In this document: positions 44,561 to 56,489 of the stretch, in pieces | How the letters are laid out: each line of letters begins with the position of its first letter | How positions within the stretch are numbered: position 1 is the stretch's first letter | Source: Cycas panzhihuaensis | Taxonomy: Eukaryota > Cycadophyta | Direction: 5' to 3' | Length of the DNA: 64,000 bases | Assembly (NCBI GenBank): GCA_023213395.1 | Contig: CM041465.1 | Location: forward strand, 50,227,741-50,291,740 | Made by a program: the position numbers and the translations under genes | The notes under the pieces: model-generated | Seen by the model: the letters and a program-made list of their open reading frames with translations, nothing else | Told to the model about the DNA's origin: nothing | The model's database searches: none

Positions 44561-45250
44561 CTCTTTGCCCTTGACCCTATTACATTTCTTTCCACTGAGA
44601 TACCTTCTTTGCTCATCCATAACCCTCTTCATCTTCATCGATGGTAGAAGCTGCGGTAATCTTGGTCCCTTTGCTGCCGCGTGGATTTTTCATGACCCTT
44701 CCGAACATAATTTCTTACGTTTCAGAGTCTCCCTCCCTAAGGCCATCAATAACAAAGTTGAGTACATGGTCATTATTGAAGCCCTCACCGATGCACTCTG
44801 TTTTCACCACAGACCCATTGTTCTCCTTTGCGACTCCTAGGATGTGGTGTCCTATCTCACCTAGGTCTACCACGTATGATGCCCATGCCTAAGAGCCCTC
44901 GCTTCGACCGCCAGATCCCTATTGGCTTGTTTTTCATCTGTTAACATTTGACACATCCCTCAAGCCCTAAACGCTGAGGTAGATAGCCTCGTTCACCTCA
45001 TCCTTGAGTGTTGCCTTCCCCTTCTTGATGACTACCCTTGAGAGACTTGCCCGGTCGCCCTATCGCCCAAGTCTGAGGCCATCTTGCACCTCACCTTGCA
45101 ATCTATTCGCACCTCCAAAAGCTAGCCGCTAATGATGTTAAACTATGGTGACCTCCAAGTTTGTTCATTCACTTTGTCTTTTGTGATCATCATGCACCTC
45201 CTCTGCACTCTTACGATGGGGGCATCCCCCTCATCAGTCATAGCTTCTGA
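44560..45250 (+). pseudogene. TatB second (archaeal-type) RNase H
   Basis: The frame 44565-44840 encodes Phe-Ile-Asp-Gly-Arg-Ser-Cys-Gly-Asn-Leu-Gly-Pro, the catalytic DGxxxGNxGP motif. It then has Asn-Asn-Lys-Val-Glu-Tyr with the catalytic Glu, and Leu-Leu-Cys-Asp-Ser with the third acidic residue, stopped by a TAG straight after Asp-Ser. The rest to about 45120 continues past the stop with the Gln-Ala-Leu-Asn-Ala-Glu-Val-Asp block that replaces the usual Asn-x2-Ala-Asp. The catalytic residues survive. In most described Tat elements this domain is part of pol; here it is separated from integrase by the antisense gene. Confidence 0.75.
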
Positions 45251-45448
45251 TCAATTTTCTGGGTGATATGTAGATAGCCCCTACGCTGTCTTAACCCTCA
45301 TCCTCATATCCACGCATTTCACAATGACACTTGCTGGCACCCTTAGTTTTTATCACTATTATAATTATTATATATACATGTGCTACTAACAGTTTTTATT
45401 GCCAGCATTCGCCATCGCACCATACTTCCGAGTGGTGAGGCTTTGCTG

Positions 45449-45460
45449 CCAAAGGGGCAA
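45449..45460 (+). other. TatB polypurine tract
   Basis: CCAAAGGGGCAA directly precedes TGTTTCCC, the LTR start. Confidence 0.8.
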
Positions 45461-47353
45461 TGTTTCCCAACTATCGGGAATGGGTATGGATAGATCGACT
45501 CAAGTAAGTATAGGTATGTTTTCTCTCTTATCTCGGCCACTTCAGAGACGTGGATTAGAGTATTATTTGGGTTGCATGGTTTGATCAGCTTATTTTACAA
45601 TTGGTTATGCATCTCGCTTGAGCAACTCGTATGTCTCTAGCCTATGACGACCCTTCATGGGACATACTCATTAGTGAGTCATGTACCCCATGACACTCCA
45701 TAATCCTCTACGTTACCTCCACGTCACCTTGAGCCCCTATCATTTAGTGTGATCTGCTCACACCTTGGTTAGCTACCATGACCCCCAGTTTCCCTAACAG
45801 TGGTAAGAACTTTCACCTATTTCTAGTATTCCTAGGACCCTTTCCTCATGATACCCTGCCTAGTCTAGTCAACTCACTCCTTTAGATTGTCCCCAGCCAC
45901 GTGGATAGGAGGGCTGGCCCCTCCTAGGTCCAAGATATCCTTGTTTTTGGTTCCCATGCCCCTTATTTTTGTTATTGTTGCACCCTGGTTTTGCACTATT
46001 GTAAACTTAGCGGTACTGCAAAGTTTACCACGGTACCACGAAGTTTACCACAGTGCAACTATTTCTCACTATTTTTTAAATCTGTCGTGGTAATTCTCGC
46101 CCTTTTTGCGATGGTTTTAGTGCTTTCTTTTGAAGATATTACAGAGTTATCTTTTGTGGAGAATTGACTAATGTAACATATTATATTTCAACAGTTTGTC
46201 ATTATATCATTGTGTGCATATTTGTCTTGTTTCTTAGTATCCCTCTTGGGAGGGCAAAGGTCTTTATGAGTGTAGGTTATGTGGCGGTATTTGCAAGGGG
46301 AAGGAAGTACTCTGATTTGAGTAGATCCTTGCCTTCTTCATTTCCTTTATCATCTTCTCTACTTTCATGCTTCCTCGCACAATCATTTGCCCTTTCTATT
46401 TCATTTCTCTTTACACAGGGGAAGGTGAGGAAGCCCCCACTCCACCTTCATCACAATGTCAGCTGCGCATTGAGCGAGGACGAGAAGACAAACGTGACTC
46501 CCAAGTGAAGGCCCTCTTCTAATCACACGACCTTTCGGGTACATACCCTACCTTCTCACGTAGCTCTTCCTTTTCTTGTTTTTTGTTCAGCACATACGCT
46601 TGCATGATAAACTACACTAAAAGAGAAAGGGCAATAAGTGATTTGTATGCTTTCATCTTGCATTTACGTATTGCATGAATGCTTTCTTAAGAAAGAGCAC
46701 TTTATAAGAATCTTACCACCCCCTTTTTCTCACCCGAAGCACAAACATTCCCTTAGTTGCATATTCACTTTAGCATGTATGTTTGATTGCATGTGAAACA
46801 TTTCTTTCCTTAAACTTTTATTGATAAAAGAAAACGAGAGAGAAAGGGAGTGTTGGTTGCATTTTCTTTCCTTTCTGAAAGCACACACACACACAACATC
46901 ACTTCTGCTTCTTCACACACGGCCCATCTTCGCCATCACTCCTACCAACTTTAGGCCCGCCCTAGGTTAGTAGACATAGAAAAGATTATTGCCACTGTAT
47001 TACGCTCTCATTCCGTTTATCTATACATCATACCCATGTCATACATATTTTCTACGAGGTCCATCTACTTTGCTAGGCCTCCTCCTCCCTTCTGGCCATC
47101 TAGGGGTGGGAGGACCTCGTCCTTTGGGGTTACCTAAGATACCCCTACGTGTATCCCGCCCTTCAAAACCAAAAGAAAAAGCTACTTTGAGGAAGCTAGG
47201 TACCATTTGTGGGTCCCAAACTCGCGCTCCTGTGCACGGACGCCTTATGTAGTGCTCTCTTCCGCTTATAGGATCCTATTCACATTTTAGCATTAGATGT
47301 TGACCACCTTAACTTCTACTAAGTGTAATGACCATCCAGCAGGCCCGACTTCA
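45461..47353 (+). repeat. TatB 3' LTR with about 1.05 kb internal deletion
   Basis: It starts TGTTTCCCAACTATCGGG, like TatC 50678 on. From 45677 it aligns with the 5' LTR, but sequence equivalent to 31646-32695 is missing, with the junction near 46108. The missing part includes the palindrome, TATA box and start of R. Two 20-bp units containing GTTTACCACGGTACC lie near 46010-46060. Identity to the 5' LTR is about 87% over a 165-bp sample. Confidence 0.85.
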
Positions 47354-49254
47354 GCATCATGCCACTAACTGCTTTGGTGGGTACCCAATTCAACATGTGA
47401 ACAATAGTCTTAATAACTTCTACCCAAAAATTCTATGGAAAATTTGATGCATGCACTATACAATGACCCATCCCCATCATAGTATAATTCTTTTGCACTG
47501 CAACACCATTTTGTTGTGGGGTATACAAGACTATTAGTTCCCATCTGATACTATGATTAAGGTAGACATTGTTAAAGGTGTAATTGTCATATTCCTTTCT
47601 ATTATCACTCCTCAAAATTTTTATTCTTTTATCACTTTGATTTTTTACTTTAGCTTTCCATTCCTAAAATCGATCAAGCACTTCTAACTTCTTCTTTAAA
47701 AAATATAACCAGGTTTTTTTGGTGTAATCATCTATAAATATTAAGGTATATCAAGCTCCTCCTAATAAAGGAATGGGGAGCAAACCCATCACATCTGAGT
47801 GTATAAGTTATAGTTTCTCCTCAGCTCTCAAGGCTTTATCCTAAACAAATGGATATCTGTGATACTTTCCATACATACAAACTTTGTAAATGCCATCTGA
47901 ACATGAGATCTATGGTAGCCCTTCTACTATCTTCCACCATAATTAAGATGCTCTAACCTTTCATGCTATAAATGACTACTTTCATTTGCATTGGCTATAA
48001 GAGCATATGAATGGTTTATATTCTAAAATTTCTCAAACACCCAAAGCCATTCTCCACTTTTTCAATCGCAACAATAGTAAGATACTTCTTTGGATCCTTA
48101 ATTAGGTATATATCCTTATAAAGCTCAATCTTTAGATCCCTTTTGTAAATCTCCCAAGTTGATAAGAGGTGTTTAGTCATCTTTGGTGCATAATACACCT
48201 TATAAAAAATCCCCCCTATAAGATTTATAGTTCCAACACCCTTAACTAGTATAGCACGAGCATAATAAAAAATAATCTAAGAATCACAAGCGTCATTACA
48301 CTATGCTATAAACATCTCCTTAGAGAAAGCTATATGTCATTGCACTCCTAAATCAAGAATCCACCTATCCTTTAACAATGAGGATCTAACCTTTGCATAA
48401 TGGAATTTAATATCCTTTCCTTTTTTTCTTGTATGATTCCTACTTCTTTTGATAACAATTGGCTTCTTTATGACCTACCTTCTTGTAGTAGTTATAGGTT
48501 CAAGTGAACCTCTTCTTCTTTTTCTTTAGCTCCTAGTTTTCTAAAGAACTAGCCTTTTCCTTACCTTTATCTTATTGATTACCTCTTAGATTTTGTGTTT
48601 TCGTCATGAATGTGTGATTAGATTTAGAATTCTAAAGCAAACCATGATGTTTGAACTTAACATTATTATCTAAAATTAGGTTTTTCAACTCCCCAAACTT
48701 CATCTACTCCATAAAAGTATCATTCATATAAAGCATCTGAAATATAATAAAAGGAGCTAGTAATTTCTACATAACAAGAGTGAAAAGTAACTCCTTATTA
48801 ATGGATATTAATTTAATTCATCTACTTTATTTCTTAAATATATCACCTTATTAAGGTAAACACTAATATTATTCTCATCTTTGACGATAGTACTCAATAA
48901 CTTCATCAATAAAGCAAGATGTTAATTTGGTTTCTTTGATTCATAGGTCTTTAACATCTTTGATTAAATTTCATTCGATGATTTGAGGTTATGAACTAGT
49001 ACCCTTTCATCTAGGGAAAGAGACAACATCAACAAACTAATTGCCATAAACTTCTTCTACTCCAACTGATTTATTTTTTCTTCATCTAGAGGAATGGAAA
49101 TAATCAGATCCTTGGTGATCATCCATAATCGATTTACCATTAGATTTAATAGCATGGTAGTCTTCCATTCACTATAGTTGTTCTTATTAAAGATTATAGG
49201 TGGTAGCTTCTTTATTTTAAATACTAAAGATGTAGCTCTAACAAACACCCCCAT
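47354..49254 (-). pseudogene. COP1 gag to integrase (right piece)
   Basis: 49254-49057 encodes a copia gag N-terminal part (Asn-Asn-Tyr-x-Glu-Trp-Lys). Near 48480 a zinc knuckle persists with a Val-Gly-His-Lys-Glu-Ala-Asn-Cys end but Tyr for the first two Cys. 48198-48016 holds the GAG-pre-integrase block (Met-Thr-Lys-His-Leu-Leu-Ser). 47615-47433 encodes integrase core with Arg-Ser-Asp-Asn-Arg-Lys-Glu-Tyr and Thr-Pro-Gln-Gln-Asn-Gly-Val-Ala. The sequence ends at the TatB LTR just after Pro-Thr-Lys-Ala-Val-x-Gly-Met; the rest of integrase is missing. Confidence 0.72.
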
Positions 49255-50667
49255 AGATCAAATCACTAAAAATAACACTTTAATCCCAATGAACATGGCT
49301 CACACACTTGACAAATATATTACCCACAAATAAACCTACTTCCACGACTTCTTTTCATAACTTACTATGGACTAAACTAGACTCAATAGGCAATAATTAG
49401 CCTAAAATAAGCTTAAAATTAATAAAAATAACCTTTATAGTGCTCACTTTGTCAAAAAATTACTTCCATATGATGCCCAATAAGTTTATATCCACATTCA
49501 AGCAATAAACATTAGCTAATTAAAAAACAATAGGCTATACACCCTCTAATAACTCAAAAAAGTCTATAAATTACGAAAAAATAGCTCATTCAGGTGTTAA
49601 ATGGCTATGAAACCATGTGTTCTACTCTTCTATGGTTGATAATCTTGATCACAATGTTGCACCAACTTTCCTACAGCTCCCACAACTATCCATGCACACC
49701 CAACACACTTCACAACATGAAGAAATCCCAAAAAATGACAAAAATGCTAAAATAATACTTACTTTTTCAACATGCAATTGTAAAAAAGGCTTGGAAATGA
49801 TCACAATCGATGTAGAATCATTATGCATTATATTTTTTATGATAAAAAAGATCAAATGAATGTATATTTATGTTCATTAGAGCATTGCAGACTCTCAATA
49901 GTTGTTGCCCTCTAAAATGCCTTTATGGCTTTCATTTTAAATTAAGTCACTTTAATGTTACTTTTAATTAATAAAAATCATCTCTCTAATGTCTTAAATA
50001 TTAGGCAACTTAATAAATTATCAATTATTAACTTAATTTGAATTTTTTAAAGCCATAACATTATGTATAGCATCGTTGTCCTCCAACATGGTTATGTGAC
50101 TCTATTAATCCAAATGGAGGCTCAAATTCACTAAATAACTCAAATTTTAGCTTGCAAATAGCCTTGAATAGTATCTAGAAACCTCTGCAACAAAAAATAG
50201 AGCCAAAAAATTAATGCAAATAGTGAAAAATAAAGAGAAATCTCATCAATTTGGTCAAAAATGGCCTTTAATCCTTCATGCAATGGTCAATATCTCGTTT
50301 GAAGGTGGATTGAGGTCTAAATCTCTTCTAGAATCATTATAGCTCCACAACAAACACCAATCGGCCTCTAGTTCTAACAAATAGACTCCCACTAAATCCA
50401 AACATGCAAAAAAACTCTCTAAATCATTAAAAAATCATTATTTTTTAGCCTCTTACCAATAAAATAATTCAAAACTTCTCTATAGATTAGATATCAATTG
50501 AACTCATTCATATATAGCTCAAACAACAAGTTTTCACATTCAAATGATGCTTCCATTACTTGTTGAAATGATCATGGTCAATTTTATTAACTCTAGTTGT
50601 GTCACCAACCTTATCAACAACCTAATCTGATTTTGAATGGCTTCATGATATTATACACTTTTGGATA
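49255..50667 (-). other. COP1 leader region, no gene seen
   Basis: 1.4 kb, AT-rich, no coding match. A primer-site-like GGCTATGAAACCATG lies at about 49600 (two mismatches to the initiator-Met complement). If it were the true primer site, the following 1.06 kb would be LTR, but it does not resemble the COP1 LTR at 21340-21839. Confidence 0.4.
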
Positions 50668-50677
50668 GCTTTGATAC
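50668..50677 (-). other. COP1 primer-binding site, cut by TatC
   Basis: GCTTTGATAC on the plus strand matches the first ten bases of GCTCTGATACCA (complement of the initiator-Met primer site) with one mismatch. It stops exactly where the TatC LTR begins. The last five bases, GATAC (50673-50677), are the expected TatC target duplication. Confidence 0.5.
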
Positions 50678-51211
50678 AGTTTCCTGGCTACTGGGAATAG
50701 ACATGGACGACTCACCTCAGGTAAGTGTAGGTATATTTCTATCCTTACTTTCATTGGCTTCAGGATGCCATTGGATTGTTGATAGATGCACATTACATGT
50801 TGTTGATTGATTGCATGATCATTGTGCTTGGCTCGCCTGTGTACTCACATTTTCACATAATATTCTAGCCTATGATGACTTGAGACAGGCATCCCATGGC
50901 ACCTCATAACGGTCTGCCATACCTTCATGTCATCTTCAAGCACTCTTGGCTCCTGTAGCCTGTTCTTTATCACCTCTTGGTGTGATGTGATCCCTAGCAA
51001 CCTGTTTAGGCTTGATCGCCATCCTTGTTCGCCACTTATCTCTCTTTGGGGCCTTGTTGGCATATTTTTCTTATTCATCATGGTCCATTTAGCTCTTAAA
51101 CCCCCCTAGACACCTTGTCAATGCATTAGTTTGTCCTTTTTGGGTCTAGGGCCTCCTTTTTGGGGAGCCTTCTGAGATCCCCTTTGTGTTTTCACCTAGT
51201 TTTGAGCGCAT

Positions 51212-51271
51212 CGCTACAAATTCTGCGGTAACGCTGCAAACTCTGCGGTACCGCTACAAACTCTATGGTAC
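51212..51271 (+). repeat. three 20-bp direct repeats in TatC LTR
   Basis: Units at 51212-51231, 51232-51251 and 51252-51271, each of the form CGCTACAAACTCTGCGGTAC with one to four changes. A fourth, reshaped unit (CGTGAAGTTTGCCACAATG) follows. The same 20-bp spacing occurs in the TatB LTRs near 31575-31600 and 46010-46050. The position about 150-200 bp upstream of the TATA-like box fits enhancer repeats in U3. Confidence 0.7.
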
Positions 51272-51385
51272 CGTGAAGTTTGCCACAATGCGACTATTTA
51301 CATTTACTTTTTTGCCTGGCAATGACTAATTTCGTATTAAATGTAAAATTGACACATGGTGCTGGGTTGTTTCCCACCCACGGTG

Positions 51386-51425
51386 AGCCCTAATCCCCCT
51401 TTAGGTTAGGGTTGGGTTTAAAAAC
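51386..51425 (+). promoter_or_regulatory. TatC LTR promoter region
   Basis: GAGCCCTAATCC followed by TTAGGTTAGGGTT and the TATA-like TTTAAAAAC (51418-51426). This corresponds to the TatB palindrome-plus-TATA region, but the inverted repeat is imperfect here. Confidence 0.5.
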
Positions 51426-53866
51426 CCAAATTTTGCTTCATTCTTCCTCTTCTCTCCTCTTCTCTCTAAGAAAATTTATAAAAGGAAGGCTCTCTCCTAC
51501 TATTACCTATTCTCCATTCCTGCTATCTTCTTCCTTACAGTAAAACCCTGAGTTACAAGTCTATAATAGTGGGTTTTGGGATAGACCTTCTCCACAAGCA
51601 CTTCATCAAGTCGCAGGCATCACGTTTGTTTGCAAGTTATGCTCTCTCCTCACTCTATTACAGGGGTTCCTCACTAATCCTTTAAGGGAAACCTTTCTCC
51701 TAGCTAACATACAAGGTAGATCTGCTTCAAATCTATTTTAGCAGGTATTTGTAGACCTACATATTATTCTCTTCCTTAAGCAAAAGAGTTTTTCTTCTTA
51801 TTTTTTAGTTTGCTTTGTGAAGATATTCCACACATCTTCATAAAGGAAGGCAAATACTTCATTTTCCTACGCTTGTTCCCTTATGCTTTGAGGCTTTTTC
51901 TTGGGTTCAAACTAAGGAGGTTGAGAGGGAAAGATGCAACAAAGAGAGAAAGGAATCTTAGGCTAGGGTTCTGATCCTCTTAGCCATCTCCTCAAGGGCA
52001 GCCCCTTACTCTTTTCTCTTTTCCTCTCCCGTACCTCTCTTATACACCTAAAAAACCTTAGGGTAGGGAACCATATTGGTTGTAGCGTAGACAATAGCTT
52101 ACTATGCCTGTAACTAGCCTTCATGCCTTCATGAAATTTGGTTTTAGCAATAGCCCCTTGTGATTTGCATAGTCTTAGTTGTACTTTTATAAATCTTGCA
52201 AAAGTTGAATATTATAACTTTTACAACATTTGCAACTTTTCCATCTTTTGCAACATTTCCATACACAAAATTTGTTGCCCTTTTTACTGTTAGAGAACTT
52301 GGCTTCTTTCTTGATTTGCTATTTAAGTGCTTGGGTATGTGGAGACATCCCACTTAGAGGGTCAGCCATTCTGAGGCTACCTTTCTTTCCTCCTTTTACC
52401 CTTCTTTTTTCACATACTCATTGAGGCATTGCACATGCATAATAGGTGAACTTAATGTTACATATGGTGCTTATTTAAAGGATATTTGCATAAGATCACT
52501 TTCCTTTTTTTCTCTTGATAAGCATATATATACATGCTTGCTCCCATGTATGTCTAGTGCCCTTGCGAAAGGGTAAGTAGCTTGTTGTGTAGGTTTCATA
52601 CCTTTTGGAGTAAATAAGGATCCTCACAAAGGTATGTACACCTCTCTTGTTATCATCATATTACTTTGAAATTTTATTGTAAGCAATTCTTTTTTTTTTA
52701 GTTCTTTTTGCACTTTGTCTTTAGGGAAAGTAAGGAAGCCCTGCTAGTATTCCTCTCGCAACATTAACTACAACAAGGAGTATTAGGCAGATAAAAGTAG
52801 ATTACATGGAAAGAGAAAAGGCCTTTACACTAACCACCCCAATTCTAGGTGCACTCATTTCACTCTATCTTCTTACTCATTCCTTTCCCCCTTACTCCTA
52901 AAGGAAGAAAAGAAAAAAAGGGAAAAATAGTTTGTGTTATATTGTTTATTGCTTATTTGGTTTGATCATATAGGGGGAAGGATAGGGATTTTTCACGTGT
53001 AGGTATTGATCTCACCAGTTGCATCCCCATCCCCCTCTCTTTGCTTAACTCATATGTCCATTAGATTTAGAGTGCAAAAGGTTGTGAGTCCCTCCACCCC
53101 AATCTATATGTATTATTGGGTTAGCTTGCATTAGCCCTTGCATACTTTACTTACAATTCTTGCTTGCTTGGTTCCTTTGACACTTGTAAAAGGCAAAGAG
53201 AGAGAGGTTAGAATCAAGAAAGAGAGAGAGTTGTTGTTTTTTTTCCTTTTCTTTTTTTAATTCAAATATAAATCAGAAATAGTAACAACTCATGACACTA
53301 CTATGCTTACTATAAAACAAAAACAAAAGATGCATTACATAACACGTACACACCTAGTCATCTATTTTGGGTGTTGATACCTTAGGGACATCCTCCTTAA
53401 GGTCCTTCTCCTCTTCTTTGGTAAGGCATCGCTTTGCCTTACCTCTTTTTGGAAGTTGGCCCTTTCCCATCCAACTTCTTCCTTGCACCTTCATTACTAG
53501 TTACCCATTTCTTGTTTGTAGGTACCCTTTTCTTCCATTAGGGTATACCTCCTCCCTTTCCCTCTCCTTGGGAAAGGTGTCCCTCATTTCAATCCTCCTT
53601 CCTTGGCCATCCAGGATAGGAGGGTCCCTTTGAGGCTACTCAATAAACTAAGGAAGCCCTCTTGCCTATCTCAAATCTGAGAAGGTACTCACCATAAGGG
53701 AAGGCTTGTGCACCATTTGTAGGTCCTTGAACCTGCATTCTGACACACAGACGTCCTTTGTGGATAATTATTTTCCTTACTTCCAAAGATCCTTGAGCCC
53801 TGTGATTGTTGATTATATAGGTTTGATCTCCTTGCATCTGGTGACCTCCTAAGAGGTACGCTTCCA

Positions 53867-53886
53867 TTGGTGACCATATTGGGGAC
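53867..53886 (+). other. TatC primer-binding site
   Basis: TTGGTGACCATATTGGGGAC directly after the LTR. It differs from the TatB site at three positions. Confidence 0.75.
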
Positions 53887-54100
53887 ACATCAATAAAGGG
53901 TCTATCATAATCCCCTTTTTATTGGTGCTACCTCTCCTTTGGTAGTCCTTCTTGATTCGTTGGGTGACCCCCAATATCTATCATTTAGTTATTCCTCTTT
54001 CTTCCAACTCTTAGGAAGGACTTATATACGATGAATCTCTCATTGTTTACAAAGCCTCCCTCCTTCATTGGAAGACTCTCCTTATTCGCCCCTTTCGTTA
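53887..54100 (+). other. TatC leader
   Basis: Short untranslated stretch homologous to TatB 33958-34100, without coding signal. Confidence 0.5.
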
Positions 54101-54102
54101 TT

Positions 54103-56300
54103 TGATTCTAAATCGACTATGGAGGGGTTCCCTTTAGATTGGGCATACCACACCTATGTTTCTAAATCTCACCAACCTTCTACTTCTTTTTAGGGCCCAC
54201 CTAAGAGGGTAAGGACCCCATCTTCTACCCTAGTAACCAAGAGCACCCACAGGTTTATCACCTTTCCACTCACGAAGTGGAAGTGTCTTCTCCCTTGGGA
54301 TATTACCATCTCGGTGACAACACCCATGAGAATCACCCTGTGGGGTCCACTTCGTATGAGGATCCTTCGACCTTATATGAGTAGGTGGGTACCCCTCCCA
54401 TAGACGTGGTGGAAGTACTTAATCAGTGCTTCCAAGCAACTAGACTCTAACCACCTCTTGAATGGTTGGATAGCATCTTGTAAAGCATGGCACTCTCCTC
54501 TTCCATGTTTGCACCTTCATATTTATTCCGTTCAACTTCCTTATCTACAACAAGGGCATCCCTCATTGTATCTTCTTCTTCTTATAGCCTGCATTCCTTA
54601 GGGGGCCACTCGAGGTATACCCACTCCCCAACTTGGGTTGAGTATGCCTTCTTCTAGCCAAGAGACTATGCCCAAACTAACCGTAGTCCATCCACCTCCC
54701 GTTAGATCTAAAAAGCCTACATATCCCCCTACTTCTGGCCATGTGGGATAAGCCCCCATGTATTCCCAAACTTAATTCAAGTATTTGTCCCTTTACATAC
54801 CCCTAAGATATACCTCCCAACCATGGGAACATGGTAAGGGGAATCCTCTTCCCATTTATGGGGTGGACCCCTTATATCCATATGGTATTGTGCCACCTAT
54901 GAGTGGTCCATATGGGCAAAATCCATCCCCACACCCATCCATTCCTTCTTCTCACACTTCTTCCTATGTGGTGCCTTCACAAGGAGGGCGAGCCCCTTCT
55001 CAAGGCACCCTCTCTCAAGTCCCCTTTCAATAAGGGGTATGCCCCTAAGGAGGGATAGGTCCCTCCTATCCATCCACTTCTTTTCCGATCCTCTCACATT
55101 TAGGATTAGTTCCCTCCCACCAAGTGGGAGGAAGTTCATATCTCCTTTCAGGCCAAGTTTCCCAAGGAGGATTTGGGCATCCTTGCCTACCTCTGCCTTC
55201 ATCCTTCATTGACCTGATGATCTAACCAAAGGCTCATCCCTTCATGGACTATAGGTCAACTCCTTTATCTGTTGAGGCGTTAAGAATTAACTTACTACCT
55301 CACCCTCCTGAGGTACCCAAGTTTGATGGGACCTCCTCTTAAGACCCAATGGAGCACGTCAGAAGCTTTTCTATGGTGTGCATCGACTATGGGGCATACG
55401 ATCATATTTTGATGAAGCTTTTCTCGTGTTCTCTACAAGGTGATACCCTCAAATGGTTCTATTGCCTTCCCGCACACTCCATCTACTCCTTCCAGTAACT
55501 CATCGACGAATTCGTCAACTATTTTGATATTGCTCAAACCTTGAAGAGCAGATAAAGGCCTTCTTGTCCCTCAAGCAAGGTCACGAAATCATGACTTTGT
55601 GAGGCATTTTCATGATCTCCTCCACTCCACGAAGGCAACCTTACCCAAGGAGTTAAAAAGGGATCTTTTTGTAAATGCCCTTCACCCTAAAGTACATGTT
55701 GAAGTCTTGAAGATGTGGGCAATAACATATGACTCTACCATATCCAAATGTTTGGCTCTCGAGGTTATTAAGATCCAAGCAAATCTCAAGAAACCTCTTA
55801 GGCCATCACAACAACGTGAGATACCCCCTATGTCCCATAACACCAAAACCCATCAACCTTCTAAGTCTTCGATTCATTCAACGGAGAAGACCTTAGACCC
55901 TTTGACTTCCACTATACGTTCTTTTGAATATACCATGAAGGAGCTTAAACTCCAAGGCCCTTCATTACCTACTTCTCACAAACTCATTCATCAAGCCTCT
56001 CAAGCCATACCTCCCAAGAATGGAAACACCCATACTTCTCAAGCAAGGAAGATAAACTCTTCCCTAGAGAAGAGATGGTGCTCCATTCATGGTAAGTACT
56101 TCCATGAGGACTCGCACTATAGGGTGCAATATCCCAAATCTACCCCACATCACGACCCCTCTTCTAAACAGGCATCTAGGCCCAATTTAGACCAACACGC
56201 TCATAGAGATCCTTTTCCCAAGCATAGGGAATGGGATCAACATACCCAGCAAAGGGAGAATCAAAATAGGGGGAGATCCCCTAACCCTCACCCTGCATAA
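54103..56300 (+). pseudogene. TatC gag
   Basis: Met-Glu-Gly-Phe-Pro-Leu-Asp-Trp near 54119 marks the N-terminal block shared with TatB. A Pro/Gly-rich linker at 54785-55033 precedes the capsid (55240-55600). The last 702 bp, 55599-56300, are open and give 233 residues: the capsid end with Phe-His-Asp-Leu-Leu-His-Ser-Thr, a Ser/Thr/Pro-rich part, a degenerate zinc knuckle (Trp-Cys-Ser-Ile-His-Gly, then His-Glu-Asp-Ser-His-Tyr) and a basic His/Arg/Pro-rich tail. Confidence 0.75.
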
Positions 56301-56489
56301 GCTAAAGGGAAAAGGGTAAGGAACTCTTCCTCCTCTTTTGATTCTCATCATTAAACTCCTTCTCTCTCCTGATCTCGAAATAAGGGAAAGAGAGTCATCC
56401 AGATGCTTGAGACCATGCCTTTGTATGCTCTGACCTGACCTTAAGCAATCAAAGAAGCCATAGGTACCATTTCCTCTTCTCACCTTAAA

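Larger units (their letters stand above)
31217..47353 (+). mobile_element. TatB: Ty3/gypsy Tat-lineage element with antisense gene, plus strand
   Basis: 16.1 kb. LTRs at 31217-33937 (start missing) and 45461-47353 (internal deletion), primer site at 33938 and polypurine tract at 45449. Plus-strand order is gag, protease, reverse transcriptase, RNase H, integrase; then an antisense spliced-looking gene (44031-41500), then a second RNase H before the 3' LTR. It is homologous to TatC throughout. It separates the integrase and reverse transcriptase regions of COP1. Confidence 0.88.
21340..50677 (-). mobile_element. COP1: Ty1/copia element in three pieces, minus strand
   Basis: The pieces are 21340-22332 (LTR, polypurine tract, RNase H end), 29958-31216 (RNase H start and reverse transcriptase) and 47354-50677 (integrase, gag, leader). 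All are on the minus strand and in the domain order expected if one element was interrupted by COP2 and TatB. The RNase H frame resumes across the COP2 insertion. Between the second and third pieces about 200 or more residues of the integrase C-terminal side are missing. The right-hand LTR should lie beyond TatC, outside the window. That the third piece belongs to the same element is the simplest reading but is not proven. Confidence 0.65.
50678..53866 (+). repeat. TatC 5' LTR
   Basis: 3.19 kb. It starts AGTTTCCTGGC where TatB has TGTTTCCCAAC, so the terminal TG has decayed to AG. It ends CTTCCA before the primer site. It shares many blocks with the TatB LTR, such as the start (50690-50740 with 45470-45520), the repeat cluster near 51212 and the 3' end (53600-53860 with 33660-33930). 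Confidence 0.8.

Noticed and set aside
49600-49616. GGCTATGAAACCATG as the COP1 primer site with LTR to its right
   Set aside because: The following kilobase does not resemble the COP1 LTR at 21340-21839; the site at 50668 matches the tRNA complement better.
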